Notes: a model not told the origin generated them from the sequence alone. Counted from the first letter of the stretch, positions 44,931 through 56,660 are shown. The stretch: 64,000 nt of DNA from Fistulifera solaris (GCA_030295235.1 AP026145.1:870501-934500), one strand, 5' to 3'. Made by a program: numbers and translations.

Positions 44931-45048
44931 GTTGTTGTAACAAAACAAATGCAAATATGACTGTTTCCTTAACAAGTTCGGTACTAAGCCAACAAATAAG
45001 TGTCTAGGACCCAATCTACAAACTCTATTGTTATCATGATACGTTCGT

Positions 45049-46726
45049 CTACTCGTTCGTGTCGTCATTTGAATTGCTCGATTTCCCATAATGCTGTGGA
45101 GACACTTGTCGTCGTAGGGCGGGTATTTGTTCGTGTAAGATCGATTGCAAATACTGAATGTCTTTCGCACTCGGCTTCGAAGGTGATTGCGACAAGGCTG
45201 TTGGCAACGTATGACGCAAACGTTGCCATACGGCGGCCGTATACTCATCCCCGTTTTGTATTTCGCGGGCGTGGGTCCGTGAAAAGGCAGCACTCAATTC
45301 GCTAGCGGTTTGGGATTGTTCCGTCCAAGCCTGCAAGGCGGTGGAATGATACCACATCAATCCACTTGTCGACAGCAGTACCGTAGCCGCCATACCACTT
45401 GTGACGGCTGCTGCCGACGAAACCGTGGCGGCGGCCGTCGTATGCCACAATGCCGTTGCGGCACTCCCCACAGTCAAAACTCCCGTGACTTGCTGTACCG
45501 CCTTCCAAAACAATTTGCTTTTTCGAGCATGCCAATCCTGCAATAACTTGGCTTGCATTTCCAACAAGCAGCAACTATCGTACAGTAGCGTAATGACGTT
45601 GTCGACGCGCCGGGCGGGTGCTTGACGAATTTGTTCGACCACTTCGTGTCGCGCGGTTTCCAAATCTTGTTGTAAGACCGAAACCGTTGGAGCGTCACTC
45701 TTGTCACTATTGGAGGTCGGCAAACACATAGTATAGATGCGCGGCAAATCTTTGCGCGGAATCACTTTACTCAAATTCCAACACAAACTTCCGTACGCGC
45801 GGGCAAAATCGTGCATCTTTTCAAACTGATCGGCCTTATTCAAAACAATCAACAGTTTATGATCCATCCCACTCAAACTGTGCAACAAGACACTGAGCGT
45901 TTCACCGGTCGTCCCTGGTTTGTCCGGATCAAAGAACAAACACACGACATCGGCCCGTTCGGCCATCCAGCGCAAAACTCCTTGAAAGTCGTATCCCCGA
46001 TCCATGGGTGTTTTTCCTAAAAAGCCCGTAGCATTTCCGGGACTGTCAATCATCCCGGGTGTATCAATCATGATGAAATTGGCATTCAAATCGCGACGAA
46101 TTTTCAATAAAGAATGATGAATGAGGGTGGGACCAAATTGTCGCAACGGACTGAATCCCCAATCGGGGTCACCGATTCTGTAGTCGAAACAACAACGAAT
46201 AGGAAGCAGCCAAGAACAGAGATGGATAAGTGGGAGATGAGTTACGCAAACAATATTTCACACAAATACGCAGGCGCATATTCTGGATACGTACAACGCC
46301 GGCCCATCTTGATCACGATCTTCGGGTCCGGGAGCAATAATGGTAAAGGCATCATCTGTAGGCGCGACACCTGCTTTTTGAATTTGTCGTCCCAGCACAT
46401 GATTGATGAAGGAACTTTTTCCGGACGAATGATTGCCCACTAAGAGTACGGCGGGCAACGCCATACTCGGATAAATGGCGTCTAAAGGGCCGTGTAGCTG
46501 AAAAATCATGGAAAGTAAGAAGAACTGCTGTATTGAGAAAAGAGGGGAATAACTCGTTTGTTCTTACCTTTTCATTGAGAGGCAATAACGATTGGTACAA
46601 AGCTTGACATTGATCCATCACTTGTTGTTGTTGTGTTGAGTAATAATTTGTGTTATTAGCGGACGATAAGCATCGAACCAGACGGCCTAATTGCGGGAAG
46701 CGAATGCATCTTCGAGTAGCTAACAT
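45049..46726 (-). CDS. EHD-like dynamin-superfamily GTPase with organellar leader
   Basis: Three exons, 46726-46568, 46497-46295 and 46177-45049, with introns of 70 and 117 bp (phase 0, then phase 2), give 496 residues. The N-terminus (MLATRRCIRFPQLGRLVRCL) looks like a mitochondrial or plastid presequence. LHGPLDAIYPS is followed by the P-loop GNHSSGKSSFINH, the switch-type APTDDAFTIIAPG, the G3 motif DTPG and the G4 motif NKAD. RGYDFQGVLRWMAERADVV and ARAYGSLCWNLSKVI match the EHD GTPase closely. No EH domain follows; instead there is an alanine/threonine-rich hydrophobic stretch (residues about 365-410) that may insert in membranes. A membrane-remodelling role in an organelle is inferred. 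Confidence 0.85.
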
Positions 46727-47325
46727 GTTTGACAGAAACAGAGGAAGAAGAGAAGAAAGAGTGAAGACGAATGCAATGGCGTTTGTCGAGGACCAACTTA
46801 CTTTGTATTGTGCGACAACAAAAAGATGAAAAAAAAAGCGGCGTTCTCGTAATTTGGTCTGGCTTTTTCACGTCAGTCACGAGCCGTCTACGTCCTTGGT
46901 TCATGTGACATCATCATTAGCACGATGCGACACTGGAATATTTTGCGTCATTGAAAATGGTCCTATTTCCTATTTACTCAGCATTTCGTAAGACATCGCT
47001 TCGTTTAATTGTATAGTACATAGTACCACTACAAACAAATCAAATGGGGATTTCTGGCTAATTCTATTTTTTTCGATATTGTTCCGTAGGTCATTGAGGA
47101 CTTATTGGGACTTTCGTACGCTGGACAAATTTGTACTAGAAAATTCCATAATCACAGATCATGTATCATGTATCATGTACGTAGTATCATGTGCCTTCCA
47201 GTTTTGCGCACCACAGCAAAGTGCAAAGAAAAGAACGAAAACATGACACATCATTCGAATGAGACGAAAGGCTTATGATTCACACGATTGTTCTAATAGA
47301 AGCTTTTCCATTATTCGATAAAGCA
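46727..47325. promoter_or_regulatory. Divergent region between the GTPase and the FAS1 gene
   Basis: 599 bp without a gene. ATCATGT is repeated about four times between 47157 and 47192. Confidence 0.3.
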
Positions 47326-49006
47326 ATGAGAAAAATGAAGAGATCTGTTGGTCTTCTTATTGTTGTTTCCGCGGCTGTTTTGGCGCCTACGAGTGCACAA
47401 TGCATTAGTATTGGTAAGTTTTGTCCAAAAGTCCTCACCATTTATTCTCGCAAGTCCACGTTTCCTCACACAAAATATTCATTGACAGTCGATTTTATAT
47501 GCCGTGTCAGTACGCTATCTATGCTTTGCGCTTCTGTAACGCAAGTAGGCATCGGAACACAACTGAATAGTGGAAATTGGACTGTTTTTGCGCCGACAAA
47601 CAACGCTTTTTTCAGACTTGGCGACCGACTTGGAGTGGTACTTGGAAATCCTGACGTTCTTGCGGGTGTAATATCATATCATACGGTTGAAGGAATCGTC
47701 AACGCGGAGGATTTGACTTGCTCAGGATCGTTAGAAATGGCAAACGGGCAGACAAGTAGAACGGAATGTCGAAGCGATTCTATCTATCAAAAAGGACAGG
47801 GGAATGGGTTGGGTGCGATGCCTCAAGTGGTAGCCAGTAACATCAATACCTGTTCCGGAGTGGTACATATGGTGGATGAAGTACTTTTACCCGCTGAACT
47901 TGGTCCTGAATCTCAGATACCAGCTGGCTGTAAATCCATTGGTACGTATCTTGCGTTTTCAGCGAAAACGAGTTATGACAAGTGCTTTATCTAAACGAAC
48001 ACTGTCTTCATCAAAATCAGCTGATATTGTATGCGAATCGAGTTTGTTTTCAACGCTGTGCACAGCAATCACACAAGCTGGTTTACGGGAGGCTTTAAGT
48101 GGAGGATCCTGGACGATATTCGCTCCGACGAACGATGCTTTTGCAAGACTTGGAAATACGCTCACGACAGCTCTAGCGGACAATACGCTTTTAACAGATA
48201 TTTTACTCACACATGCGATTGAAAGCGTCATTTACTCGAATTCTTTGGAGTGCGGTGGCACTTTAACCATGGCAAACAGTCAACAAACATCAACAGTATG
48301 TCACGCTGATTCAATCTTTCAAGTCGCCAACGGAAACGAAGCCTCATCGTTGCCCCAAATTGAATTATCTATTTACGCCTGCAATGGTGTACTGCATCTG
48401 GTAAGCAATGTCCTTTTGCCGAGTGTAAACGAATCAGAAGAAGCGCCGATGACATTCCCGATAGTTGCTCCCATGCAAGCACCGGTCGGAGAATGTCGAT
48501 CTATCGGTACGTAGTATTCGTCGTCGTTGCAGAAACTTTTTGCTAGATCACTTGCTGATGACTCATATTGACATTATCTTTGTTGTACAGTCGAAATAGC
48601 ATGCAGCACAGAGAACCTTTCCACTCTTTGCTCTGCTGTGACACAAGCCGACCTGGTAGGGACTCTGAGCGAAGGGTCTTATACCATTTTCGCTCCAACT
48701 AATATTGCGTTCTCGAATTTGGGAGCCACACTCGACACTGTTTTAGCCGACAACAATCTCCTAACCGACATATTACTCTACCATTTGGTTGAAGGCGCCG
48801 TTTACTCGACGGATCTAGTATGCGATAGCGAGGTGGTAATGGCCAATGGTCAAACGAGTCGCACCTTTTGTGAGAACGACGATATTTTTCTAGCGGGTCA
48901 AGGCAACGAAGCAACCGCATTACCTTTGGTCGTTCTTGTGGATCTTGCGGCTTGTAATAACAGTGTGCTACATGCTGTAGATGAAGTCATTCTTCCAATG
49001 TTGTAA
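47326..49006 (+). CDS. Secreted protein with three fasciclin (FAS1) domains, one per exon
   Basis: Exons 47326-47413, 47489-47941, 48021-48506 and 48591-49006 join to 480 residues; introns are 75, 79 and 84 bp and all in phase 1. Exon 1 encodes the signal peptide (RSVGLLIVVSAAVLAPTSAQ). Each later exon encodes one FAS1 domain that starts with Asp/Glu-hydrophobic-x-C and LSxLCxAVTQA, carries the core TVFAPTNxAF, and ends with the VLHxVDEVLLP-type strand. Exons 2 and 3 end with a short C-x-S-IG peptide that leads into the next intron. FAS1 proteins mediate adhesion in the extracellular matrix. No C-terminal GPI signal is seen. The first intron has a multiple-of-three length and no in-frame stop. 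Confidence 0.88.
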
Positions 49007-50634
49007 ATCGTTCATTGATAATATGTATTTTAAAAGGGAGTTTATACCTAGGTGGAGTCCGTCCATTTGCAAAGATTGATGACATCGCCAAACACACTTG
49101 GCACTCGACACAAGTGTACGTGCACAAGCTCAATGATTTGCATCGACTGAGACTGAGAGCAACTTAGTCTTGAGTATGAATTCCATATTCAACTCCACCT
49201 TAACTGACAAGTTATTATTTTGATCTTGAGTCCCGTACCATTATTTCCGTTCATACAGAAATTATGTTTGATCGAGAAATTCTGGACCGGTTTATTCGAT
49301 CCTACGAAGTGATGCTTTTTCACTCAAAGTGGTCTTTTTTCAAAGCCTAACCGCTGTTTATCGCATCACCGTTGCTGTTGCTCTTCCTCTCACGGAAAGG
49401 CAAATGTGAGACTATTCAAGATAAAGCATTCCACTCAATGTTCTATTGAATCGATTTTCTTTCGTCGAAAGTGGCAACTCGCGATCGGGCGCATGCTTAG
49501 CCAGCACTTGCTACAACGGCGTGTGTGCTAAGGATAATGAGGATGACGTAACTGCTTAGTTGATTCACAATGATGCTTATTCACTGCAAAAGCGCATATA
49601 TATCACGAACATAAACTGAAGAGTCAGATTCAACTGAGGCATCTCTTGGTTATGAACAAGCGAAAAGAAAATACTTGCCTCTTGAAAAGTCTTTTGCCCT
49701 GAACTGCCAATGAGGTGCAACAGTTTTCATACCACATCAAACCATCCTGGTGAAACGAAGGCCTCATCAAACAACAAACCAAACTAAGGCGAGAACATAG
49801 CATGGAAAGGCCTGTCAAGGCTATTTTGCGCTGACGTTTTACTCGCGGCTCAAAGTTCAAAGTTCAAAGTGAACGCGCGAGCCGCAACGGCAGACGGCAA
49901 ACAGCGAGATACACTTGATTCTGTGTGGAACGGGTGTGACTATGTAACGATTAATTTTACTTAAAGACTGGGTACCGATGCGCTTGAGTGAGAAACGAGC
50001 TAGAGGATGGTCATGAGTCTTGATTCCTTTCGAATGCAGACACGATCACGAGCATCTCATTTTTACTCAATACCAGTCAGTGAAGACAAAAATCGTTAAA
50101 ATAAATATGAGGAAGTTCCGAATGGCGGTTTCCCGTCATACTTTTTACACTTTATATTTGATTCCCGATAACGCTGGAGGGCAATAGCAAATAAATCGCA
50201 ATTCAGTATGAAATGTTGCTCGTTTGCTCGACAAGAATCGTTACTGTGTTACTGTCCTATTTGGTTTTCTCATTCTTTTTCCGTTATTGCACTTTTTGGA
50301 GGTATTCTTACTTATCTTCTTTCACTAACCAATACCGTTTCGGAGCATCGGAACGAAGTTGCACACATCCACGGGATGCCCGCTCCGAAACCATCCGATC
50401 ACAAAAAAGACGGTGATAGACGCATCCTTTCCCTCTCGTAGTTGCCTTTGCAGATCCCAAGACTCATAGCAGGGCTATTGTATTGTTTTACTTCTCTTTG
50501 TGATCATCTTCTCGCAAAGATTCATTTGCAGGCGCACGTTCTTCACCAACGGTCGCATCATTGAAGAGGCTGCAACAGATTCTTTGCATTGACGGCAGCA
50601 GTTTCATCAACGTCGTCATTGATCCTGATAAACA
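49007..50634. other. 1.6-kb intergenic region with a dispersed repeat
   Basis: No gene is firmly supported. It contains AAAGTTC repeated three times (about 49854-49876) and a 40-bp repeat at 49923-49962 shared with 62868-62907. A 77-residue frame at 50208-50441 with one membrane-like segment (FSVIALFGGILTYLLSL) is possible but unproven. Confidence 0.4.
49923..49962 (+). repeat. Dispersed 40-bp repeat, copy 1
   Basis: Matches 62868-62907 with two mismatches over 40 bp; the core AACGGGTGTGACTATGTAAC is identical. The other copy lies 13 kb away inside a minisatellite. Confidence 0.75.
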
Positions 50635-52178
50635 ATGCTGATTCCTCCGCAAGAGATTCGATGGGACGGGCGCTGCTCGTCAACGACGAACAGCAGTCCG
50701 CAGGAACAATTCCTAGAATCACAGAAACTGCAATTGGAGGATTGGAAAGCCGATTTGACAATGAATTCGTACGATACTATTGAATTGTTGAAGCAGTCGT
50801 TGAAGCAATTGAATTACTTGACGCAACAACAAGCACAACAGGAACAAGCGACTTGTTTGCAAGGCGTTGACGACGAAGAAGCCAAGGAGACGTTAGAAAG
50901 TAACACTCGTTCGTCACTACTCAAACTCATTGAAGAATATGATCAACCGCGATCCGTACTGTTGAATGGCCGCAGCAAAACACTCTCACGTCGCAACTCA
51001 TTCAGTTCGCAAGTCTCCACCAGTTCGAACAAATCAGTGCGCTTCGGGAATGTTAGTATCGTTACCGCACAAGAGTTGGCGCAATTGAGTGTCACGACTG
51101 TTGATGCTTATGAACGAGAAAGTAGTGCACGGAAACATTTAAAGAAGAAACCCGATAAGACAGATGCTCTGGAAGAATATGTGAAAATGGCACAATCTAC
51201 GCGGCGACGAAAGACAATGGAACGGACGCATTCGACGTCGACCCTTTCGAATAGTACGGATACAAAAGCCCGGAGGCGTTCGTTGTTTCGTAAGAAAGAC
51301 GATTCGAGCAGTGTGCGTTCAACACAAAGTGCCGTGTCGCTAAACGACAGCGTCGCATCCTCCAGCCGTTCGCATCAAAATGCGAAACAGCAAAACCGGC
51401 CTTCGTCGCATCACGGCAATGACAACCACAGTGTCGGATCGTCGACAGGTAGCCGGACTACCTCTCCTCGAGGCTCGAAACAAAAGAACAGCGGACCTCC
51501 CAACATCACCAAAGGTTTCTTTGTTACCAAACTGTTCACGAAACCCTTCCAACGACGAAAAGGGAAGCATACTACTACTTGTAGTCAGCCAACTTCGAAT
51601 CCGACAGAAACGAGCAACAACCAGGACCATGTGGATATTTTCGAAGTCACCATGGACGATAATATCACCGAGACATCGTCGAATGATGATTCCGCGGCGA
51701 TTGTGATGAAAGATATTCGGTATCAACGACAACAGCGTCGTCGCACACCACAAAAGGCTTCCGTTCCGGAACAGCCTCTGCGACGCGGCGTGCGACGATC
51801 CAATTCCGGTGCGTCTTCGGTCGCATCGTCACGATCTTTGGTCCAACGGGCCGCTCGTCTTTGATGCGTCGTCCCTCGTCGGCCAACCATTCCGACGTTG
51901 GTTCTGTCGCCTCATCGATTTCGTCCAGTGCCGCCAGTGTGGTGCAAGGCAATGCTGTACATCCATCCATCGTCATTCTGAACGAGGTCACGGACGAAAC
52001 ACTCGACGACGATGACTCTTCAGATACTCCTCCCATGAACGAAGACACGGCCAAACTGCAACACGACATTGAAACTTTGAAGAAACGGCTCATGGGATTG
52101 GTGGTGGAGCACATGGAAGAAAGTGAAAAACAAAAGCAATTGAAGCTGCAACGGGCGGTACCGACGACGGCTTCTTGA
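50635..52178 (+). CDS. Three-motif family protein D, large member, one-base break
   Basis: From ATG 50635 (MLIPPQEIRWDGR) to 52178, about 514 residues once one T is added to the run 51860-51862 (rebuilding RLLMRRPSSANHSD). An ATG at 50761 is an alternative start. Family motifs are KSVRFGNVSIVTA, TTVDAYERESSARKHLKK and LEEYVKMAQSTRRRK, in the same order and spacing as in the genes at 36-38.8 kb. The rest is serine-, asparagine- and arginine-rich and disordered. A segment KGFFVTKLFTKPFQRRKGK may bind membranes or acids. The C-terminus is a coiled coil (LQHDIETLKKRLMGLVVEHM). Function unknown. Confidence 0.7.
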
Positions 52179-52745
52179 GATGGCTGGCACCCGTTGTCGA
52201 GGCGCACAGCTAAAAGAAATCAGCATGACACTCGTTGAATCACTTATTAGGATATTACACTATAGAACCATTTTTATTAGCGTCTGGCAGACATGTGACG
52301 TTTCGAGGACAGCACAAGTTTTTAGAAGTAAGTTGTTTAGGTGCGCAGCGAGGCTGTCAAGGCAATAACCTCTTCAGCGAACATAGGCGTAAATCCACAA
52401 TCAAACAGTGAATACTGTTCTTTGTACAATCTTGATAATCCATACCTTACCAGGTATTATTTGATCTTCATCCTTCCAGGCCTAGCTAGACATTTCTGGT
52501 AAACTATATTGTCTTTCGCATTGACTATAACCGCAATGTGTAGAAGACCTTTTCCACGACTGCAGCTTCCTTAGTCATGAGTTAGGGATACTACAGTATC
52601 ACGTATACAAAACATACGTGGTTGAAAGACCACATCCCCGACTCATTTTTTCGCAGCCCCGACGACGCAAAAACAAAACAAAACAACAATAAACGATCTT
52701 CGCTTTGTCTAGTCTATTTATACACTTCAAATCAATTTGTTAATA
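52179..52745. other. Intergenic, no gene seen
   Basis: 567 bp; includes the promoter of the ApaG gene by position. No repeat recognised. Confidence 0.35.
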
Positions 52746-53758
52746 ATGAAATCTCTTCTCAATGCTTCCTCTCTTATGACACGGTCGTCTTCTTCGGTAA
52801 AAAGACGACAATTGTTGTGTCACCGGTCGATTAGTACGCAAGCGCAATTGTATCGCGTTCTACTCCGACAATGTCGTGCTTGGCCGTCCGAAACGGTGTG
52901 GCTGCAACCACCGATTGATCCGCATACTGCCGGAAGTGCTCGTTTGTGGTCTTGTCAAAGAAAGACGACGACGTACCCGCCGTGTATCAGTGGTTCGTGC
53001 AACAACAAGAATCATCGTCGGACCAATGGCAAGCCTGGTATTCCGATATAATCAAACATTACTTGTTGCAAACGAGAAACGAACAAAATGAAAATGATCC
53101 CGAAGCGTCAAATGATTCATCCTCGGATTCTAATTCGGACGACTCGGACGAGGAAGAAGAAGAATTCGATCGTTCCTTGTGGACGACGCGTGAGACACTC
53201 CAGCAAGCCATTCGGACCGCGTTTCGGCATTCCTCACCTCAATATGCGCCACTCGCGTTGACCGTATTTCGACAATTGCGACAACAGTGGTATCAACAAC
53301 AATCCTTTACGAGTATTCATATCGCGCACGGTCTCCGGATCAGTGTCTTGTCCCAATACATTGGGCGTTCCTTGGAACACAAGTACCGATTTGCGTATCG
53401 CGTCCGCATCGAACGTCTCGATAAGGATACGGCCGTGCAATTGTTGGGCCGCACGTGGCATATTACGGAAGCGAATGACGACGAACGCGTGGTCGTCGAT
53501 GCCCCGACCACGGGTGCGGTCGGACAATTGCCCGTCTTGGAACCGCACAGTTGTTTTGAATACGTCAGTGGTGCCGAATTGTCCTCCCCGCAGGGTCAAA
53601 TGAGTGGATGGTTTCATTTGGCTTCCGTTCCTCGAGGAACTCCCAGTGCCGTCGTGGGAATGTCCGTTCCGGCCTTGCGTTCTTCCGACAACAAATTTGC
53701 GGTCGAAATCAAACCATTTCCGTTGCGTGTCAATGATGATCATGGTGTTGTGCGGTGA
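52746..53758 (+). CDS. LYR-like plus ApaG (DUF525) domain protein, probably mitochondrial; one-base break
   Basis: The first frame opens with a basic, serine-rich mitochondrial-type leader (MKSLLNASSLMTRSSSSVKR) and then QAQLYRVLLRQCRAWP, which fits the L-Y-R motif of Complex1_LYR proteins. The frame is lost near 52943-52945 (TTT); one added T gives VVLSKKDDDVPAVYQWFVQQ and the second frame to 53758, about 337 residues. An acidic linker (DSDEEEEEFDRS) is followed by helices. The C-terminal ApaG domain has YRFAYRVRIERL, VQLLGRTWHITEAN, VGQLPVLEPHSCFEY and FAVEIKPFPL. ApaG domains bind phosphorylated ligands or proteins, and LYR proteins act in mitochondrial complex and Fe-S assembly. The combination suggests a mitochondrial assembly factor, by inference. 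Confidence 0.78.
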
Positions 53759-54230
53759 ATAGAATAAATAGTATTTGCATATTCTAGTTGTAGAAATGAG
53801 CGCAATGATACTTGCAATGATGGACGAAATAGAACGGAGCAATGCGCAAGAAATCGGGAAGAAATAATGTGAAGGTAATTGAGTCTTTCCTCGAGTAAGG
53901 TTCGAGTGTTGGACGTAATGAAGGTCAGACAGTCTTTTCGTGTCTTCGCGTCGCGGTCGTTCGTACTCTATTCGTATAATTATGGATTGGGTCTATCGAC
54001 TATATCGTTAGAGTGTATCTTAAATGACCTTTGAAATGCCCCAAACAGTCATTATTCTTTGTTTCTTGCCGCAAAGAGCCACAAAACCGCAAACGCCAAA
54101 AGTGCAATAGAACGAAAGAGCAACAAAAGCACAACTAAAGACTCTTTCTTATTTTCCTCTCCTTTATTCATTCATTCGTTGCCAATTATTGTTAGTCTTT
54201 GATTGACGGGCGATCGCAAACACAGCAAAC
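53759..54230. other. Intergenic, no gene seen
   Basis: 472 bp between two genes on the same strand. No repeat recognised. Confidence 0.35.
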
Positions 54231-56660
54231 ATGAAATGGCTTATCGTATGGAGTTTTCTCTTGCAACAAACGGTCCTAGCGCAAACTTCGGGCGGTGCTA
54301 CGTTGGATTTCGCGGCTCCTGTCAACACGACGGCTCCTTCGATTGTTCCTTCGATTGCTCCTTCGAGTTCTCCGAATGCGACAGTAACTCCGCCGGCTAC
54401 AACACCTGTTACGACACCGGTTACACCTCCAGCTACACCGCCGACTACTGCGGAAGAAGAACTAACGAACGCCCCTTCAGCGGCGTTTATGAATGTATCT
54501 CATCCGAACGCTGGAGGCATGACGAATACGGACGGACAAACCTTTGAAGGCATGACATTGCGTGAATTGATCATTTCACGAGAAGAGTTGACCCTCTTTC
54601 GAGACTTTTTGGATCAAGCCGGACTGCTCGAAACAATCTTGGATGATACGACCCAACAATTGACCGTCTTTGCTCCTGACAATCACGCCATGGAGAACAA
54701 TCGCAACATTCAACTTTATAGTCAAGGCATGGACGAAACACCGCCACGATGGTATCACACCATTTTATCGACGTGTCAGAATCACATGGCCGAAAGTCAA
54801 ATCCTCAATTTTGATCAAATCTTTGATCAAGTCCGGACCGAAATCACTTCCATGCACGATACGTGGCCCGTCAGTCAATTCACACTCCAAGTGGGCGGCG
54901 TCGAAATTGAAACGGCCAATCTGGTCGCGTCCAATGGGATTCTGCACGTCACGCGGGGCGTCATTGCGCCGCAATTCTATTCGCAGACCTTTGCGCAACT
55001 TGAATTGCAAGAAGAATTCGGTCCCGATCATTTGAACCGCATCAGTATGGTCGATGTCGTCGATAACATTCCCGGTGCCCGACAATTGTTGGCGACGTCT
55101 CGGGATACCGGTTTGACCTATGCGGGGTGTCGCATCCGTGCGTTTAACCGCATGGGTCTCGATTATTTGCCCCAAACCATCAATGGCGGACAGTTTGTCA
55201 AGGAAAATGAACTCATGAATGCCTCCTTTGCGGAACAATCCCTCCACAACTTTGTCGAATATCAACTCATTCCGCACAATTACTATCTGCCGGACATTGA
55301 AGAAAACTTTGAACAGCTCGTGATGCCCATCAACAAATGCAGTCACATTTGGATCACCAACCGCGTCGGCAAATTGTGTTTCAATGATGCTTGCATTGTC
55401 CGGACGCCCGATCCCCGTTGGTTTTTGGCGAGTAACGGTGTCGGCTACGTCTTGGACAAGTGCATCATTTGTTCCGGCATTGCCATGTTGACCGATTATG
55501 CCGCCGAATTTTCCAGTCTTAATACAAAAGACGCGGCGCAGTTGTTTTGGGGTACGGAATGGAATTTGCGCAATTTGAGTCTTTCGGTGGGCGATGGGGG
55601 TCCATTGACCATGTTTGCGTCCATCAATACCGGCTTTAACTTTTTTACGCTGGAAGACACGACGCGGTTGAGTACCGACAAGTGGCGTCGGCATTTGTGG
55701 GATCTGGCATCGCATTTCTTGACGCAAGGCAAATATACCCGCGATCATTTGATCAATATCACCAAGACCAATGGCGGGGCATGGAATTTGACCATGTTGA
55801 CGGGCGAAAATGTAACGATTGACTTTGACGAAAGTAGGAATATGGTGTTAGTCGATGGCGGTGATTTGTTTATGCATGATATGCAAGGACAAGATGGGTA
55901 CGTTTTTTGGAGTGATCGTGTGTTGGTACATGGTGGAATAAGAACGAATGCTGACACATCAATATCTTTGTATTTTTTCAGATTACTTCATTTTACCACT
56001 GAAGTACCACAGCCACGATCCGTGACGAGGAACTGCTTCACAATTGTCGAAGACGATCCTGATGAACGATTCAAACTGCATTTAGGATACTTGACGTCTC
56101 TCTTTTTGGAAGAAGACGTCAAACGGTTGCTACCTCTCACTGTCTTTTATGCCCCCAACGAAGCCTGGGAAGGCAAAATGGTTGATTTAATGGAGCTGTC
56201 GGAAACGGTTCTGGAAAACATGATCTTCAAAGAACTTTTGTGGTGTGAACTTTTGGTCGAAATGGCCAACACCAGGCAACCCATTGAAAGTCACAATGGT
56301 CAACTATGGAACGTAGTGGTGAACGAAGAGGGTTTCCCTTGCATCAAGACAATACAACAACTGAATGAAACCCATTCCATGGATGCTTGCATCACAAAAT
56401 GCGACATACTGGCACGAAACGGTATTGTTCACGAAGTCGATTCGCTGATAGTGTACCAAAGCTTGGATACACTCGCTCCGTTCCCACCGGTAGCGCCCTT
56501 TGCCCCGTCAGCTCCATCACCGCTCTTCGAACAGCCCATCCAACGTGACAACATGACAGCTCCTACTTTGGCACCCAGTTCGAAAGCGTGGCGATCAACA
56601 ACGTCGTCGTGGGGAGTGGTATCGTCTCTCCTAGCCGCTATGTGGTGCTATCTCCTTTAG
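54231..56660 (+). CDS. Large secreted FAS1-domain protein with probable GPI anchor
   Basis: Exons 54231-55897 and 55982-56660, around an 84-bp intron (GTACGT...TTTCAG), give 781 residues. The intron is a multiple of three with no in-frame stop, so a retained form of 809 residues is also open. A signal peptide (MKWLIVWSFLLQQTVLAQ) is followed by a Pro/Thr/Ser stalk (TPPATTPVTTPVTPPATPPT). Several FAS1-like domains follow, recognised by QQLTVFAPDNHAM, GPLTMFASINTGF and LPLTVFYAPNEAW, each with a later SNGILHV or RNGIVHEVDS strand. The C-terminus has small residues followed by a hydrophobic tail (WGVVSSLLAAMWCYLL) with no charged cytoplasmic end, as in a GPI signal. The protein is probably a cell-surface adhesion molecule. 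Confidence 0.85.
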   Translation: MKWLIVWSFLLQQTVLAQTSGGATLDFAAPVNTTAPSIVPSIAPSSSPNATVTPPATTPVTTPVTPPATPPTTAEEELTNAPSAAFMNVSHPNAGGMTNTDGQTFEGMTLRELIISREELTLFRDFLDQAGLLETILDDTTQQLTVFAPDNHAMENNRNIQLYSQGMDETPPRWYHTILSTCQNHMAESQILNFDQIFDQVRTEITSMHDTWPVSQFTLQVGGVEIETANLVASNGILHVTRGVIAPQFYSQTFAQLELQEEFGPDHLNRISMVDVVDNIPGARQLLATSRDTGLTYAGCRIRAFNRMGLDYLPQTINGGQFVKENELMNASFAEQSLHNFVEYQLIPHNYYLPDIEENFEQLVMPINKCSHIWITNRVGKLCFNDACIVRTPDPRWFLASNGVGYVLDKCIICSGIAMLTDYAAEFSSLNTKDAAQLFWGTEWNLRNLSLSVGDGGPLTMFASINTGFNFFTLEDTTRLSTDKWRRHLWDLASHFLTQGKYTRDHLINITKTNGGAWNLTMLTGENVTIDFDESRNMVLVDGGDLFMHDMQGQDGYVFWSDRVLVHGGIRTNADTSISLYFFRLLHFTTEVPQPRSVTRNCFTIVEDDPDERFKLHLGYLTSLFLEEDVKRLLPLTVFYAPNEAWEGKMVDLMELSETVLENMIFKELLWCELLVEMANTRQPIESHNGQLWNVVVNEEGFPCIKTIQQLNETHSMDACITKCDILARNGIVHEVDSLIVYQSLDTLAPFPPVAPFAPSAPSPLFEQPIQRDNMTAPTLAPSSKAWRSTTSSWGVVSSLLAAMWCYLL

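Noticed and set aside
50208-50441. Possible small membrane protein
   Set aside because: One hydrophobic segment is visible, but two frames compete and there is no homologue or splice evidence. Mentioned only as a possibility in the gap entry.
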